DNA of 64,000 bases from Tetranychus cinnabarinus (lineage: Eukaryota; Arthropoda; Arachnida; Trombidiformes; Tetranychidae), in assembly GCA_022266195.1 (NCBI GenBank), contig WHVY01000001.1:13764001-13828000 (forward strand). The letters are read 5' to 3'. Below, one piece after another: positions 10,808 to 19,258 of this stretch. Below the pieces are notes generated by a model, which did not search any database, was not told the DNA's origin, and saw nothing but the letters and a program-made list of their open reading frames with translations. The position numbers and the translations under genes are program-made. The first letter of the stretch is position 1. Every line of letters starts with the position of its first letter.

Positions 10808-13021
10808 ATGGACGACTATCTTGAATCAAGAATCAAGCGTGATCATAATCTAACTCACAATGAGGAGCAAAACTTTCAAAATTCAAGTATCTGTCACATT
10901 TGTAACAAAGCTCTTGGTGGAGATAGAGTTCGAGATCATTGCCACCTCACTGGTAATTATAGAGGAGCTGCTCATCAGCAATGTAATTTAGAATACCGTG
11001 TTTCTTCACAATATCCAGTTATTTTTCACAATTTGAAAAACTTTGATGGTCACATCATAATAAGAGCACTTGATGTGAATTTTTGTGAGCAACCCCCTGT
11101 GATAATTCCTCATAATATGGAGAAATTCATTGGTTTCATACTTGGAAGGTTCAAATTTCTGGACAGTTATGCTTTCTTACCATCTAGCTTGGACAATTTA
11201 TCTGCAAATATTTCCACTGAAAGTAAAAATCACTACTTGAAGCAGTCCTTCGGAGATATTGATACTTCCCTTTTAATCAAAAAGAGCGCACTTCCTTACG
11301 AGTACTTGACTAGCCTTGACGTATTCAATGAACCTACTTTACCTGATAAGTCCGCTTTCCATTCAACTCTAACTGACTCCGGTATATCTGATGAAATGTA
11401 TCAACATTTACAACAAGTTTGGTCCACTTTTAACTGTCAAACAATGAAAGATCTCCACGACATCTACTTAAAGGTTGACGTTCTCTTATTGACAGCAGTA
11501 TTCGAGAACTTTAGAGAAATGTCCATCACTAATTTTACATTGGATCCACTTCATCAATTTTCTGCACCTGGATTAACGTGGTCAGCTGCTTTGAAAACAA
11601 CAGGAATAGAACTTGATCTATTGACTGATGTCAACATGTTTCTGATGATCGAAAAAGCTATTAGAGGTGGACCGACAGTGGTAACTAAACGCCATGTTAA
11701 AGCCAATAACAAATACATGCAAGATTATGACGAGAGTAAACCAACATCTAATTTACTCTACTTGGATGTCAATAATCTATATGGCTATGCCATGTCAGAA
11801 AAATTACCAGTTAAAGGTTTCAAATGGTCCAATATTCCCCTTGAACAAATATTAAATACTCCTGATGACTCTGATACTGGTTACATATTGGAAGTAGATC
11901 TTGAATATCCAGAAGATGTTCATGATATTCATAATGATTTCCCTCTTGCTCCTGAAAAGATGGAAATTGAACAGAAATTGTACAGTCAGTACCAACAAGA
12001 ATTGCAAAATGATTTAAAAGAGAGAGGCTTCAAACCAACACATTCAACAAAGCTGGTTACAACATTTATCAAGAAAGAGCGATATGTCATCCACTATCGC
12101 ACTCTGAAATTCTATGTTGCACATGGAATGAAAGTTAGCAAAGTACATCGTACAATTCAATTCTATCAATCAGCCTGGCTAGCTGAGTATGTCAAATTCT
12201 GTACATCTAAAAGACAAGCGGCAACATCAGACTTCGAGAAAGACTTTTATAAGCTTTTGGTCAATTCCATCTATGGTAAAACCATCGAAGACAAGAGAAA
12301 GCACCGTAAAGTTTATATGGCTCTTCAAGATATCCAAGCTCAAAGACACCTCAGAAAGGATTTATGTCAAAAATTCATGATTCTTGATGAAAATAAAATG
12401 CTTTTTTGGATGAAATCGTTGCGAGTTAAAATGGATAAACCAATAGCTGTTGGATTCACCGTTCTCGAGTTAGCCAAACTGAAAATGTATCAAATACATT
12501 ATGACACTTTCAAGGTACACTATGGTGATAATATCAGTATGATTTATACTGATACTGATTCTCTAATCTATGAAATCAAGACTCCAGATATTGTAACCGA
12601 TCTTGGACATTTTTCTGATATCATGGACTTTTCCAATTACCCGAAAGACCATCCACTATATTCCAACGCAAACAACAAAAAGATTGGGTTCCTCAAAGAT
12701 GAGATGGCAGGAAAACAGATTGTCGAATTCGTAGGTATTCGTCCCAAACTTTACGCACTAAAAACTGAAGACGAAGTAAAGAAGAAAGCGAAAGGAGTCC
12801 CAAGAGCTGTACTAAAAAATAAAATTACTTTCGATGATTACATTGAGTGCCTGTATCATCATACTGTAACTCGTGATAAAGCAACATCACTTCAGTCTGA
12901 TCATCATAATATCCAAATGATCAGGAGGACAAAAGTAATGCTCTCTCCACTGGACGATAAAAGATACTGGCTGGACCGATTATCTTCATTGGCATATGGC
13001 CATTATAAAATTAATAACTGA
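10808..13021 (+). CDS. Polinton family-B DNA polymerase, catalytic part
   Basis: 737 codons with the rest of the exonuclease and the whole polymerase domain. In order: an endonuclease VII-like zinc motif (CHIC...DHCHLTG...CN, residues about 30-60), exonuclease II motif (HNLKNFDGH, about 75), exonuclease III motif (YLKVDVLLL, about 220), polymerase motif A (YLDVNNLYG, about 317), motif B (KLLVNSIYG, about 482) and motif C (YTDTDS, about 580). All catalytic aspartates are present. The DVNNLYG form of motif A is typical of Polintons. The ATG is probably not a natural start: the frame is open upstream to about 10772 and continues the upstream gene after a one-base offset. It ends 86 bp from the convergent protease gene. 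Confidence 0.9.
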   Translation: MDDYLESRIKRDHNLTHNEEQNFQNSSICHICNKALGGDRVRDHCHLTGNYRGAAHQQCNLEYRVSSQYPVIFHNLKNFDGHIIIRALDVNFCEQPPVIIPHNMEKFIGFILGRFKFLDSYAFLPSSLDNLSANISTESKNHYLKQSFGDIDTSLLIKKSALPYEYLTSLDVFNEPTLPDKSAFHSTLTDSGISDEMYQHLQQVWSTFNCQTMKDLHDIYLKVDVLLLTAVFENFREMSITNFTLDPLHQFSAPGLTWSAALKTTGIELDLLTDVNMFLMIEKAIRGGPTVVTKRHVKANNKYMQDYDESKPTSNLLYLDVNNLYGYAMSEKLPVKGFKWSNIPLEQILNTPDDSDTGYILEVDLEYPEDVHDIHNDFPLAPEKMEIEQKLYSQYQQELQNDLKERGFKPTHSTKLVTTFIKKERYVIHYRTLKFYVAHGMKVSKVHRTIQFYQSAWLAEYVKFCTSKRQAATSDFEKDFYKLLVNSIYGKTIEDKRKHRKVYMALQDIQAQRHLRKDLCQKFMILDENKMLFWMKSLRVKMDKPIAVGFTVLELAKLKMYQIHYDTFKVHYGDNISMIYTDTDSLIYEIKTPDIVTDLGHFSDIMDFSNYPKDHPLYSNANNKKIGFLKDEMAGKQIVEFVGIRPKLYALKTEDEVKKKAKGVPRAVLKNKITFDDYIECLYHHTVTRDKATSLQSDHHNIQMIRRTKVMLSPLDDKRYWLDRLSSLAYGHYKINN

Positions 13022-13107
13022 TTTTTTCTTTTGTTTAAATTGTTTTTGTTTAATTGTTTTTTGTTTTGTATAAAAAATAATACTTGTTTTACTTATAAAA
13101 AATTTAT
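13022..13107. terminator. Convergent 3' end region between polymerase and protease genes
   Basis: An 86-bp very AT-rich spacer between the stop codons of the two convergent transcription units. It holds ATAAAAAATAATA on the + strand and TTTATTTAAATT-type sequence on the other, so shared or overlapping polyadenylation sites are likely. No single canonical AATAAA is clear on both strands. Confidence 0.45.
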
Positions 13108-13539
13108 TTAAATTAAATATTTTTTCAATTGTTTAAATAATGTCTTTTCATTACTTTCGTGTTTACATTGACGGAAAAGTTTATAGAATGAGTTTAGAGA
13201 ATTAACTGATAGAACAAATAGAATACAAAAGTACCCGCAAGCAATTGATAAATTGCCTTGATACTTGATAGGATTATAAATATAGTAATCAGAATTAGCT
13301 TCAATAAAAGTAAGTATATTTCCTTGTGGTTGTCTTCCAAATGAATCAAAGTAATGAGCCACTTTATTCTTGTCAAAGTAAACGGCTACCCAATGACTTC
13401 CAGGTTTATAGCTTTCATCAAGATTAATTATCACTGAACTAGGGGCAAGTATCCATCTCGGTAGTTGATCAAGCGCGTAAACTCCATTAAACCAAGGAAC
13501 ATCTTTTAATAAGCTTTCAATTTCCAAAGTAGTTAGCAT
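13108..13539 (-). CDS. Adenain-like (Ulp1-type) cysteine protease
   Basis: 143 residues. Polinton proteases of the adenovirus-protease/Ulp1 fold are thought to mature capsid proteins. The expected catalytic layout is visible: His49 in GSHWVAVYF, Asp65 in YFDSFG, Gln94 in KYQ, and Cys101 in ACGYFC. The length fits compact adenain-like enzymes. The start codon lies one base after the stop of the capsid-protein gene upstream, so it is the last cistron of a tight trio with that gene and the small basic protein. No break seen. Confidence 0.88.
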   Translation of the reverse strand: MLTTLEIESLLKDVPWFNGVYALDQLPRWILAPSSVIINLDESYKPGSHWVAVYFDKNKVAHYFDSFGRQPQGNILTFIEANSDYYIYNPIKYQGNLSIACGYFCILFVLSVNSLNSFYKLFRQCKHESNEKTLFKQLKKYLI

Positions 13540-13540
13540 T

Positions 13541-14773
13541 TCAGTAATCTAATCGTACAACTCGGTCTTTATCAATAGTGATCAAATTATCAAATTGTGC
13601 AAACACAATTGCTTTAATTGAAACATCAAGTTTAGCAGTGAATTTAATATCAAGTCTTATATTTCCTCTTTTAATTAGAGACAAAGTTCCATTTTCAGCC
13701 CCAATACTTCCATCAGGGGTTAGATCAAACGCAAATAAAGTTGAGTTTGATAAATAAGACTCCTTAGATAAGTTAAGTTGAGGGATTCCTTCATCTTGAT
13801 TGAAACATCGATAAAGGTTTATGAATTCCCTAGCAAATAAATTTTCGGCAAAATTAGGAGTATACGGTATACTGGGAACAGTATGTCCATCAACTGATAA
13901 TGCAATATAGTTAGTTTTAAAGTTTAGAAAATCAAACGGGTTCTCTTTAATAGAACCCGAATGGGCTGAATCTTTTACTAAACCAATAAGTATCCTTCGT
14001 GGTAGAACTCCATTGAAAATGTTTTCAATCGATACTGATGTTTGACCAGATGAAATAGCGAAACTTCGAGTATCATTTCTTGTAATAAAATATTTAGCAG
14101 CACCTTTATCCAAACCTTGAAGTAAACTCCTATGAGCTTCGGGGAAAAGTTTGACTCTTTTGATGAAAAGAGAAAACTTTTTGATTGTGAATTTATATTC
14201 AGTCACATCAGTAGACACTAATGGAAAACCAGATGGACTTTTAGTAAATCTAAAAGTTAAAGGTACACCATTCAGTAGCAATTTATCTTGTTCGCACATT
14301 GATGAATGTAAGCGGAAAAATAAATCAAAAGGTTGACGTAAATCAGTTTCTGTTACTTGGCTTCCAGAGTCACAGAAATTAGGGTGTCTGAATAATAAAT
14401 CTTCGAGATATGCTTGATAATGGTACATGTTATTTGCTTGGACAGTATTAACTGAACCTAGAAATACGTCGATCTGCTCGAACATTGCATTTCCAAAATT
14501 CTCAACAGCTCGCACGTGATTTTCTTCTGCTAATGCTAAATTAGTATTGGTTGTAACAGCAACAGTCAAATGAATCATTGTAGATGCTAGATCAGTAAAG
14601 TCTTCACTTGAAGGGACATTTATTTCATAAAAATTACTTGATTCAAGACTAGAAACCGGTCGATATTCGACTTCATAGCTTGATTCAATTGCAGTTTGAG
14701 TAGGAGGTATATTAAATACCTGTAACTCAGACTTGCTTGAAGGTAGAGAAGATTCGTGTAAGTACTCCATCAT
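13541..14773 (-). CDS. Candidate Polinton major capsid protein (F54H12.2-like)
   Basis: 410 residues. From memory it belongs to the family often annotated in invertebrate genomes as F54H12.2-like. Shared landmarks are a beta-rich start, NFGNAMFEQIDVFL near residue 90, YHYQAYLEDLL near 117, LLNGVPLTFRF near 165, a central LDKGAAKY, PRRILIGLV and a C-terminal FAQFDNLITID. Its size and position beside the other virion genes suit the double jelly-roll major capsid protein of Polintons. I cannot exclude that it is the minor one, because the fold is not readable from sequence by eye. Its ATG overlaps the stop of the 129-aa gene (ATGA). Confidence 0.75.
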   Translation of the reverse strand: MMEYLHESSLPSSKSELQVFNIPPTQTAIESSYEVEYRPVSSLESSNFYEINVPSSEDFTDLASTMIHLTVAVTTNTNLALAEENHVRAVENFGNAMFEQIDVFLGSVNTVQANNMYHYQAYLEDLLFRHPNFCDSGSQVTETDLRQPFDLFFRLHSSMCEQDKLLLNGVPLTFRFTKSPSGFPLVSTDVTEYKFTIKKFSLFIKRVKLFPEAHRSLLQGLDKGAAKYFITRNDTRSFAISSGQTSVSIENIFNGVLPRRILIGLVKDSAHSGSIKENPFDFLNFKTNYIALSVDGHTVPSIPYTPNFAENLFAREFINLYRCFNQDEGIPQLNLSKESYLSNSTLFAFDLTPDGSIGAENGTLSLIKRGNIRLDIKFTAKLDVSIKAIVFAQFDNLITIDKDRVVRLDY

Positions 14774-15159
14774 GAGAAAATATCTTTCTTTTTAGTTTTT
14801 AGTTTACGACGTTTTCGTTTTCTTATACCAGTACCGACTTGATCAACTAGTGAATCAAGTGTGCTTAATCCTTCTTTTGCTGCATTCTTGAGGCCTTGTC
14901 TACCTCTTGCCTTGAATGAAGTTTTCAAGTTAGCGCCTGATAAATAATCATTGCCTACATCGATACCAGTTTTAACAAATTGTTTACCAAGAAATTTAAG
15001 AATTGGTACACCAAATCTTCGAAAAACCGAACCAAAACCATATCCTCGCTGGTAAGGCTGTCCTCGATACAACGTAATATCAGAGTAACCATTGCCTGCT
15101 TGAGATCGGTAATGTTGAGTGAAATCACTATCACACGGACAATAAATTTTACGATTCAT
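14770..15159 (-). CDS. Small basic virion-type protein, 129 aa
   Basis: A glycine- and arginine-rich N-terminal half (YQRGYGFGSVFRRFG, residues about 36-50), a hydrophobic helix (VPILKFLGKQFV) and a strongly basic tail (RKRKRRKLKTKKK near residues 112-124). Proteins of this kind sit next to the capsid gene in other Polintons and resemble adenovirus core or membrane-lytic accessory proteins in composition, but no function is proven here. Its stop overlaps the capsid gene start in ATGA. A GTATAAG box lies 32 nt before its ATG. Confidence 0.72.
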   Translation of the reverse strand: MNRKIYCPCDSDFTQHYRSQAGNGYSDITLYRGQPYQRGYGFGSVFRRFGVPILKFLGKQFVKTGIDVGNDYLSGANLKTSFKARGRQGLKNAAKEGLSTLDSLVDQVGTGIRKRKRRKLKTKKKDIFS

Positions 15160-15190
15160 TTTTTTTTTACATAATCATATTTTATTTATT

Positions 15191-15197
15191 CTTATAC
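15191..15197 (-). promoter_or_regulatory. GTATAAG TATA-like box overlapping the stop of the 281-aa gene
   Basis: On the minus strand GTATAAG spans the last codon (GTA) and TAA stop of the candidate minor capsid gene. It lies 32 nt before the ATG of the 129-aa gene, which begins the basic protein-capsid-protease trio. The same box occurs at 18026-18032 in the same relation to its genes. Confidence 0.55.
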
Positions 15198-16037
15198 AGT
15201 TTTCTTAAAATGTAAGCTGAGAAAAACGCGACCAGTTTTGAATCTGATCTGATTACCGGTTTCATCACATAAAACAATACTAATATCTTCAATTTTATTT
15301 GAACGTACAGGATAATAATAAGGGGAAGTGAAAGTCATGTGACCAAGTTTATCACTAGGTTCACGATTGAGCGGAACTACTCTTAGTACTCTTGCTGAAA
15401 TATCACCAAGTAAATGTGCATGGATAATGTCTGAATAAATGAACATTAAATGTGATTTAGGTCCTAGATCAGGTTGATTTTGAGCTTTAATTTCTTCCAA
15501 ACTTTCGGCTACGGCTCTCTGCATCTCGCTAGCGAATGTATTATTATCGAATCCTAAAGCTCGTATGAATGTATGATCTGAGAAAATAGGGTAAACTCCT
15601 TTTTCAGCATCGGGAATTCTTCCGGCTTTAATAACTACTTTTTTCTTTTGCTTGGTAGGCTCTCCTTCGCTGATTAGAACTAACTCAGGGGGTTTGAAAT
15701 CTTTTTGTTTATTTATACCTCTTAATCCGATTTGCAGATGAGAATCTGATATGCTTTTATTGAGCTTTTTAAGCATTCCTTCAATATCATCATTTTCTTG
15801 ATAATCAAAGTCTATTGATATGGTTGGCCTCCTCCCTCGATAAGAGATGAAATAACTGATCGATCTTTTAATCGGTTTATGTGACAATGGGTAAAATACT
15901 TCTTGAACTGCTACTGACCAATCACCATCCAGATGCAACGGAGTTGCAAGTCGATTGATGAATTTGGAGATTGTGTTGTCAGGGTAAATTTCCATACTTG
16001 CATTTGATACAACATCAACAAAGTATTCACTCGACAT
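15192..16037 (-). CDS. Candidate Polinton minor capsid (penton-like) protein
   Basis: 281 residues. It shares a recognisable plan with Polinton-encoded proteins in other arthropods: YPDNTISKFINRLATPL near residue 18, the W-x-VAVQEVFYP segment near 40, a middle MFIYSDIIHAHLLGD near 200, and a C-terminal DISIVLCDETGNQIRFKTGR followed by LSLHF. The last part looks like a single jelly-roll strand series, so a minor capsid or vertex protein is the best guess; exchange of roles with the 410-aa protein cannot be excluded. The start overlaps the end of the integrase gene by about 11 nt, and the stop lies inside the GTATAAG box of the next gene. Confidence 0.7.
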   Translation of the reverse strand: MSSEYFVDVVSNASMEIYPDNTISKFINRLATPLHLDGDWSVAVQEVFYPLSHKPIKRSISYFISYRGRRPTISIDFDYQENDDIEGMLKKLNKSISDSHLQIGLRGINKQKDFKPPELVLISEGEPTKQKKKVVIKAGRIPDAEKGVYPIFSDHTFIRALGFDNNTFASEMQRAVAESLEEIKAQNQPDLGPKSHLMFIYSDIIHAHLLGDISARVLRVVPLNREPSDKLGHMTFTSPYYYPVRSNKIEDISIVLCDETGNQIRFKTGRVFLSLHFKKTV

Positions 16038-17076
16038 TTTCTACCCAGCTATTGAATTTATTAGGATAACCTAACCATTTAACGAAATGTTCTTTTTTCT
16101 TTGTAACTGGATTTATTCGTTCTTTAAGGATTTTTTCAATCTTATACAGATTGGGTTCTTTAACAGGAAATATCTCATCGTGATAGAATATAGATGTAAT
16201 TGGTTCATCGCTCCAATCAACTAATCTGTAAATGTATCCTTGAGGTGTTTTCTTTACTTTGATTATTTTGAATAATTCTTCTGTCCAATTTGATGTTGCG
16301 CCTTTTTCGAAAATAGATTTAGCTCGAGTTATTCGTACATAATTTCCAACTTTATAAGGGGTTTGATTCTTTAAATTTTTCTTTTGCGCTTTAAAGATAT
16401 TACTAAGTGCTTTGCTTGGATAAAGCAATGCTAGTTTAGGTGACATTTTGATTGTTCGGTGGTAAGATGAATTATATGCATCGAGAATTTCATCTAGTGC
16501 ATCAATATATCGTTGACTGTTTTTAAAGTGCATGTATCTGTAGATCCTTGTCCGTAATGTACGGTTGAATCTTTCAACTATTGCACATTTAATCACATCA
16601 TCCGTTGATGTGAAATGATTAACATTATTAATTGTTAAGTATTCTTTCAAATAACGATTTACAAACTCTTTTCCTTGATCAGTTTGTAGTTTTTCTGGTT
16701 TTCTTTCAATTTTCCGAAATGCATTGATAACCGATAAGGCAGATTTATCCTTTAAAGGAATACTCCACGCATATCGACTAAGGCAATCAATAACATTCAA
16801 TAAGTATTTGATATTATTGTTTGATTTGGCTAACCAAGTCATATCCATGATATCAGCTTGCCATTGCTCATCTATCCTATCAACTAGAATAGGTAATCTT
16901 GGGAAATTTTTTATGGATCTTCTGAATAGATTGTATGTATCTTGATCTCTAATCCAAGCATCAACTTCTTTGAACTTGATTTTCGGATTGATTTCTTTTG
17001 CTACTTGATACAATTTTTTAACTCCACCGAATGAACCGGGTGATTTAGGATCGAAATATATTTTGCTTAATTCCAT
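16027..17076 (-). CDS. Polinton integrase, DDE core plus C-terminal chromodomain
   Basis: 349 residues. The retroviral-type catalytic core shows Asp75 (QWQADIMD), Asp133 (QTDQGKEF) and Glu169 (AIVERFNRT), a D,D-35-E layout with exactly 35 residues between the last two. The C-terminal 39 residues (from about 311, YKIEKILKERI, then HFVKWLGY and NSWVENVE) form a chromodomain, as in the chromo-integrases of many Polintons and chromoviruses. It should bind the terminal repeats and join the element to the 6-bp staggered target. No classic HHCC zinc motif is evident at the N-terminus. The ATG overlaps the 201-aa gene by 10 nt. The catalytic positions are all present, so it is probably active. Confidence 0.95.
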   Translation of the reverse strand: MELSKIYFDPKSPGSFGGVKKLYQVAKEINPKIKFKEVDAWIRDQDTYNLFRRSIKNFPRLPILVDRIDEQWQADIMDMTWLAKSNNNIKYLLNVIDCLSRYAWSIPLKDKSALSVINAFRKIERKPEKLQTDQGKEFVNRYLKEYLTINNVNHFTSTDDVIKCAIVERFNRTLRTRIYRYMHFKNSQRYIDALDEILDAYNSSYHRTIKMSPKLALLYPSKALSNIFKAQKKNLKNQTPYKVGNYVRITRAKSIFEKGATSNWTEELFKIIKVKKTPQGYIYRLVDWSDEPITSIFYHDEIFPVKEPNLYKIEKILKERINPVTKKKEHFVKWLGYPNKFNSWVENVE

Positions 17077-17672
17077 CTCTTCTTGTTCTTTATCAAGTCA
17101 ATTGCACGGGGATTTCTAATATGCTTTACTATATTAGGATAATCTCGTTTTATTCTACGAATAACAAGGGGGCCTCCGTTAGGTAGTGGAACGGCAGCAT
17201 CCTTAGTTAAATGATCTACAATCTTGCTCAATCTACTACCATATACCTTATCACCACCAGACCTTAAAACTTCACCTTTCTTATTGAAAAGTCCGGGAAT
17301 ATTTCTTAAAGCCATTTCTAATTTCGCTGGAGTTTGACGTACAGGCGTCGCAGGTATTAGACTTCGTGCCCATGCCGGTTTTGGTGCAGGTTCAGGTGTT
17401 GCCCATTCCGGATTTGGTGGAGGTGTTTCATAAACGCTTTCACGACGGAAATCTTCCTCTTCATATTCTTTAGGTTCATCTTTGTATTGAAATGAAGTAG
17501 CTGGCTGATTAGGGAAATTATCTTTTGTTCTTGAAACAAAATCATTGAGTAATTTGATTTGTGTATCAAGGGGAATATTTGTATTTAACAGTCGATTAGT
17601 TACGGTTGGTTTCTCGCAATTACGTCTGAAGTAATCTTCAGAAACCATGAACATACGTGTAACTGAATTCAT
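17067..17672 (-). CDS. Unknown Polinton protein, 201 aa
   Basis: I do not recognise a domain. It begins MNSVTRMFMVSEDYF, has an acidic patch near residue 70, a proline/tryptophan-rich linker (PPPNPEWATPEPAPKPAWA, about 85-103), and a C-terminal region with LRNIPGLFNKKGEVLRSGG and several basic residues. The position between the small basic protein and the integrase, in a run of overlapping genes, suggests a virion or DNA-associated role. Its ATG overlaps the upstream stop (ATGA), and its own end overlaps the integrase start by 10 nt, which supports it as real coding sequence. Confidence 0.7.
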   Translation of the reverse strand: MNSVTRMFMVSEDYFRRNCEKPTVTNRLLNTNIPLDTQIKLLNDFVSRTKDNFPNQPATSFQYKDEPKEYEEEDFRRESVYETPPPNPEWATPEPAPKPAWARSLIPATPVRQTPAKLEMALRNIPGLFNKKGEVLRSGGDKVYGSRLSKIVDHLTKDAAVPLPNGGPLVIRRIKRDYPNIVKHIRNPRAIDLIKNKKRWN

Positions 17673-17998
17673 CTTGCAGCTAAATTTGCGAGTAAAGTGA
17701 TTGCTGGAACAAGTAATCCGGGTAGAAATCCACCTTGTTGATTAATAATTTTCTTTTTAGTGGTAGGATTAGATTTTCTTGCTAGTGCACGTATATGCTT
17801 CTTATACGGTTTTAGTTTATTTTTACGTTGTTCTGATAAATCAAAAGTACCTTTCAAGGTTTCTCTTGCAATTTCAGCGATAACACTGTAAATGCACTTG
17901 TTGGCGTGATCAAGAATTTTTTTCCTTTGTTTGTTATTTTTGGCTTTTGCTAGCGCTTTCAGGCTAGGTAAGCATTTGATTGCGGTCTTTACTGTCAT
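17669..17998 (-). CDS. Small basic Polinton protein, 109 aa (core-protein-like)
   Basis: 109 residues, lysine/arginine-rich, with an N-terminal helical half, KLKPYKKHIRALARKS near residue 62, then NQQGGFLPGLLVPAITLLANL at the C-terminus. The arrangement of a basic region, a glycine pair and a hydrophobic end recurs in small Polinton/adintovirus proteins compared with adenovirus core protein X; that comparison is from memory. A DNA-condensing or membrane-active role is possible. It starts a block of four overlapping genes (109 aa, 201 aa, integrase, 281 aa). A GTATAAG box lies 28 nt before the ATG. Confidence 0.7.
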   Translation of the reverse strand: MTVKTAIKCLPSLKALAKAKNNKQRKKILDHANKCIYSVIAEIARETLKGTFDLSEQRKNKLKPYKKHIRALARKSNPTTKKKIINQQGGFLPGLLVPAITLLANLAAR

Positions 17999-18025
17999 TT
18001 TTAATAAACTGTAAATAGTTGCATT

Positions 18026-18032
18026 CTTATAC
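18026..18032 (-). promoter_or_regulatory. GTATAAG TATA-like box overlapping the ATPase stop codon
   Basis: On the minus strand GTATAAG contains the last sense codon (GTA) and TAA stop of the packaging ATPase gene. It lies 28 nt before the ATG of the 109-aa gene. It is identical to the box at 15191-15197. Confidence 0.55.
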
Positions 18033-18662
18033 TAAGTAGGTTGTAATGTAGTCCTTTTCACCTAAAACATTAGATAGAAATCTAACTTCCATTGGGGTTT
18101 CAGGTTTTAAGTCAACGAATAAATATGAATAGGGGGCTGAGGTTGCATCTTCATAAATTGCTTGTAATTTATTAACTTTACCGGGTAACATTTGTCTACC
18201 GATACTAGTGATAATTGATTGATCCCTTGGGTTTTTGAATAATACAATATATTGTGAATTCAAAGATATGTTTCTACTTTCTTTACCTCTTGTAAAGAAA
18301 TTTTGAACAATGAGGATCACTGAAAGATTACGGTGATGTGAACCTTTAGTGAATAGTTCACTGATTACTCTAGAGTTTGTTGACTCTGACATTAGATCAT
18401 CGATGATGATCCATTCAGGTACTGTTCCGTCGAATTTTTCAATCAAGTTTTCGGGTAAACCCTTAATAAAGTTAACCCCTTTGACTGAACCAAAGATACT
18501 CTGATACTCACCATAAAAATAAGTTATTTTTTGTGGTGGTGGAGATGAAAATCTATTCGCGCCTGTTATTAATTGCGTAATCCATCTGGTTTTTCCCGAA
18601 CCAGTTGGACCAGCAACTAACATTGTAAATGGGTGATGTAAATAAATAAAGTAAGGCTTCAT
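18027..18662 (-). CDS. FtsK/HerA-type genome-packaging ATPase
   Basis: 211 residues. Walker A GPTGSGKT is at residues 18-25. Walker B with its acidic end (EWIIIDDLM) is near 82-90, and a polar sensor-like motif (VILIVQNFF) is near 114-122. This compact A32-like P-loop ATPase is a hallmark Polinton gene and is thought to pump DNA into capsids. The length is typical and both catalytic motifs look intact. It is separated from the D-x-Q-G-F gene by 39 nt of AT-rich sequence with only a weak TATA-like stretch (TTTAATAAAT), so it might instead be cotranscribed with that gene. Confidence 0.93.
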   Translation of the reverse strand: MKPYFIYLHHPFTMLVAGPTGSGKTRWITQLITGANRFSSPPPQKITYFYGEYQSIFGSVKGVNFIKGLPENLIEKFDGTVPEWIIIDDLMSESTNSRVISELFTKGSHHRNLSVILIVQNFFTRGKESRNISLNSQYIVLFKNPRDQSIITSIGRQMLPGKVNKLQAIYEDATSAPYSYLFVDLKPETPMEVRFLSNVLGEKDYITTYLV

Positions 18663-18701
18663 TTTTAGTTTTAAACAATTTATTAAATTTTCTTAAACAA
18701 A

Positions 18702-19208
18702 TTAATCAGTTTCAATTTGACCTAAACCAAGATTATCGATGAAGGTCTTCATATCTTGGACAATATTTAGTGAACATTTGAGAGAGGGATCATCCCTATT
18801 GTGATGAGTACATGGTAATTGGTTTCTATGGATCTCTTTATGCGTTGCACCATAGACTGTGAGTATATTGAAAGCTGGTAGACTCAATGAATCCAGATAT
18901 TCCTCCGCTTCTTTGGATTTACATGCGATCCTATATTTTCTTCCATCCTTTGAAAAGTAGTAAAACAATTTAATGATTGTTTTGACATAGTCCTCATTGA
19001 TTGCTCTTTTGGGACATAAGCTAAGTCCATGGAACTTGTTGGTTAAATATTCAATTTGTAATTGTTCTTTTTCTGTGGGTTCACAATCCTTTTGACTGAC
19101 AAGAAAGTTTAAAGTAAGATAATCACTTAACAAACATATTTCACGAGGCTGAAAATCGCCATTAATGGTAAAGCCTTGGATATCGAAGTAAGCACAAATG
19201 ACTTCCAT
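18702..19208 (-). CDS. D-x-Q-G-F motif protein, 168 aa, unknown function
   Basis: The start carries FDIQGFTINGDFQPREI at residues 8-24; I recall this D-x-Q-G-F signature from uncharacterised arthropod and Polinton-associated proteins without known function. A cysteine/histidine cluster (CTHHNRDD then KCSLN, about residues 133-148) may bind metal. There is no signal peptide or membrane segment. It lies between the PC4-like candidate and the packaging ATPase. A TATAAATAG box overlapping the upstream stop lies 42 nt before its ATG. An acidic nuclease-like active site is conceivable but not shown. Confidence 0.65.
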   Translation of the reverse strand: MEVICAYFDIQGFTINGDFQPREICLLSDYLTLNFLVSQKDCEPTEKEQLQIEYLTNKFHGLSLCPKRAINEDYVKTIIKLFYYFSKDGRKYRIACKSKEAEEYLDSLSLPAFNILTVYGATHKEIHRNQLPCTHHNRDDPSLKCSLNIVQDMKTFIDNLGLGQIETD

Positions 19209-19249
19209 GATAACTGACGGTCAAATGCTAGATGAAAACCAAGACACGT

Positions 19250-19258
19250 CTATTTATA
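19250..19258 (-). promoter_or_regulatory. TATAAATAG box overlapping the PC4-like gene stop codon
   Basis: A consensus-quality TATA box on the minus strand whose final TAG is the stop codon of the 196-aa gene. It lies 42 nt before the ATG of the D-x-Q-G-F gene. It is the strongest of the stop-overlapping boxes. Confidence 0.65.
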
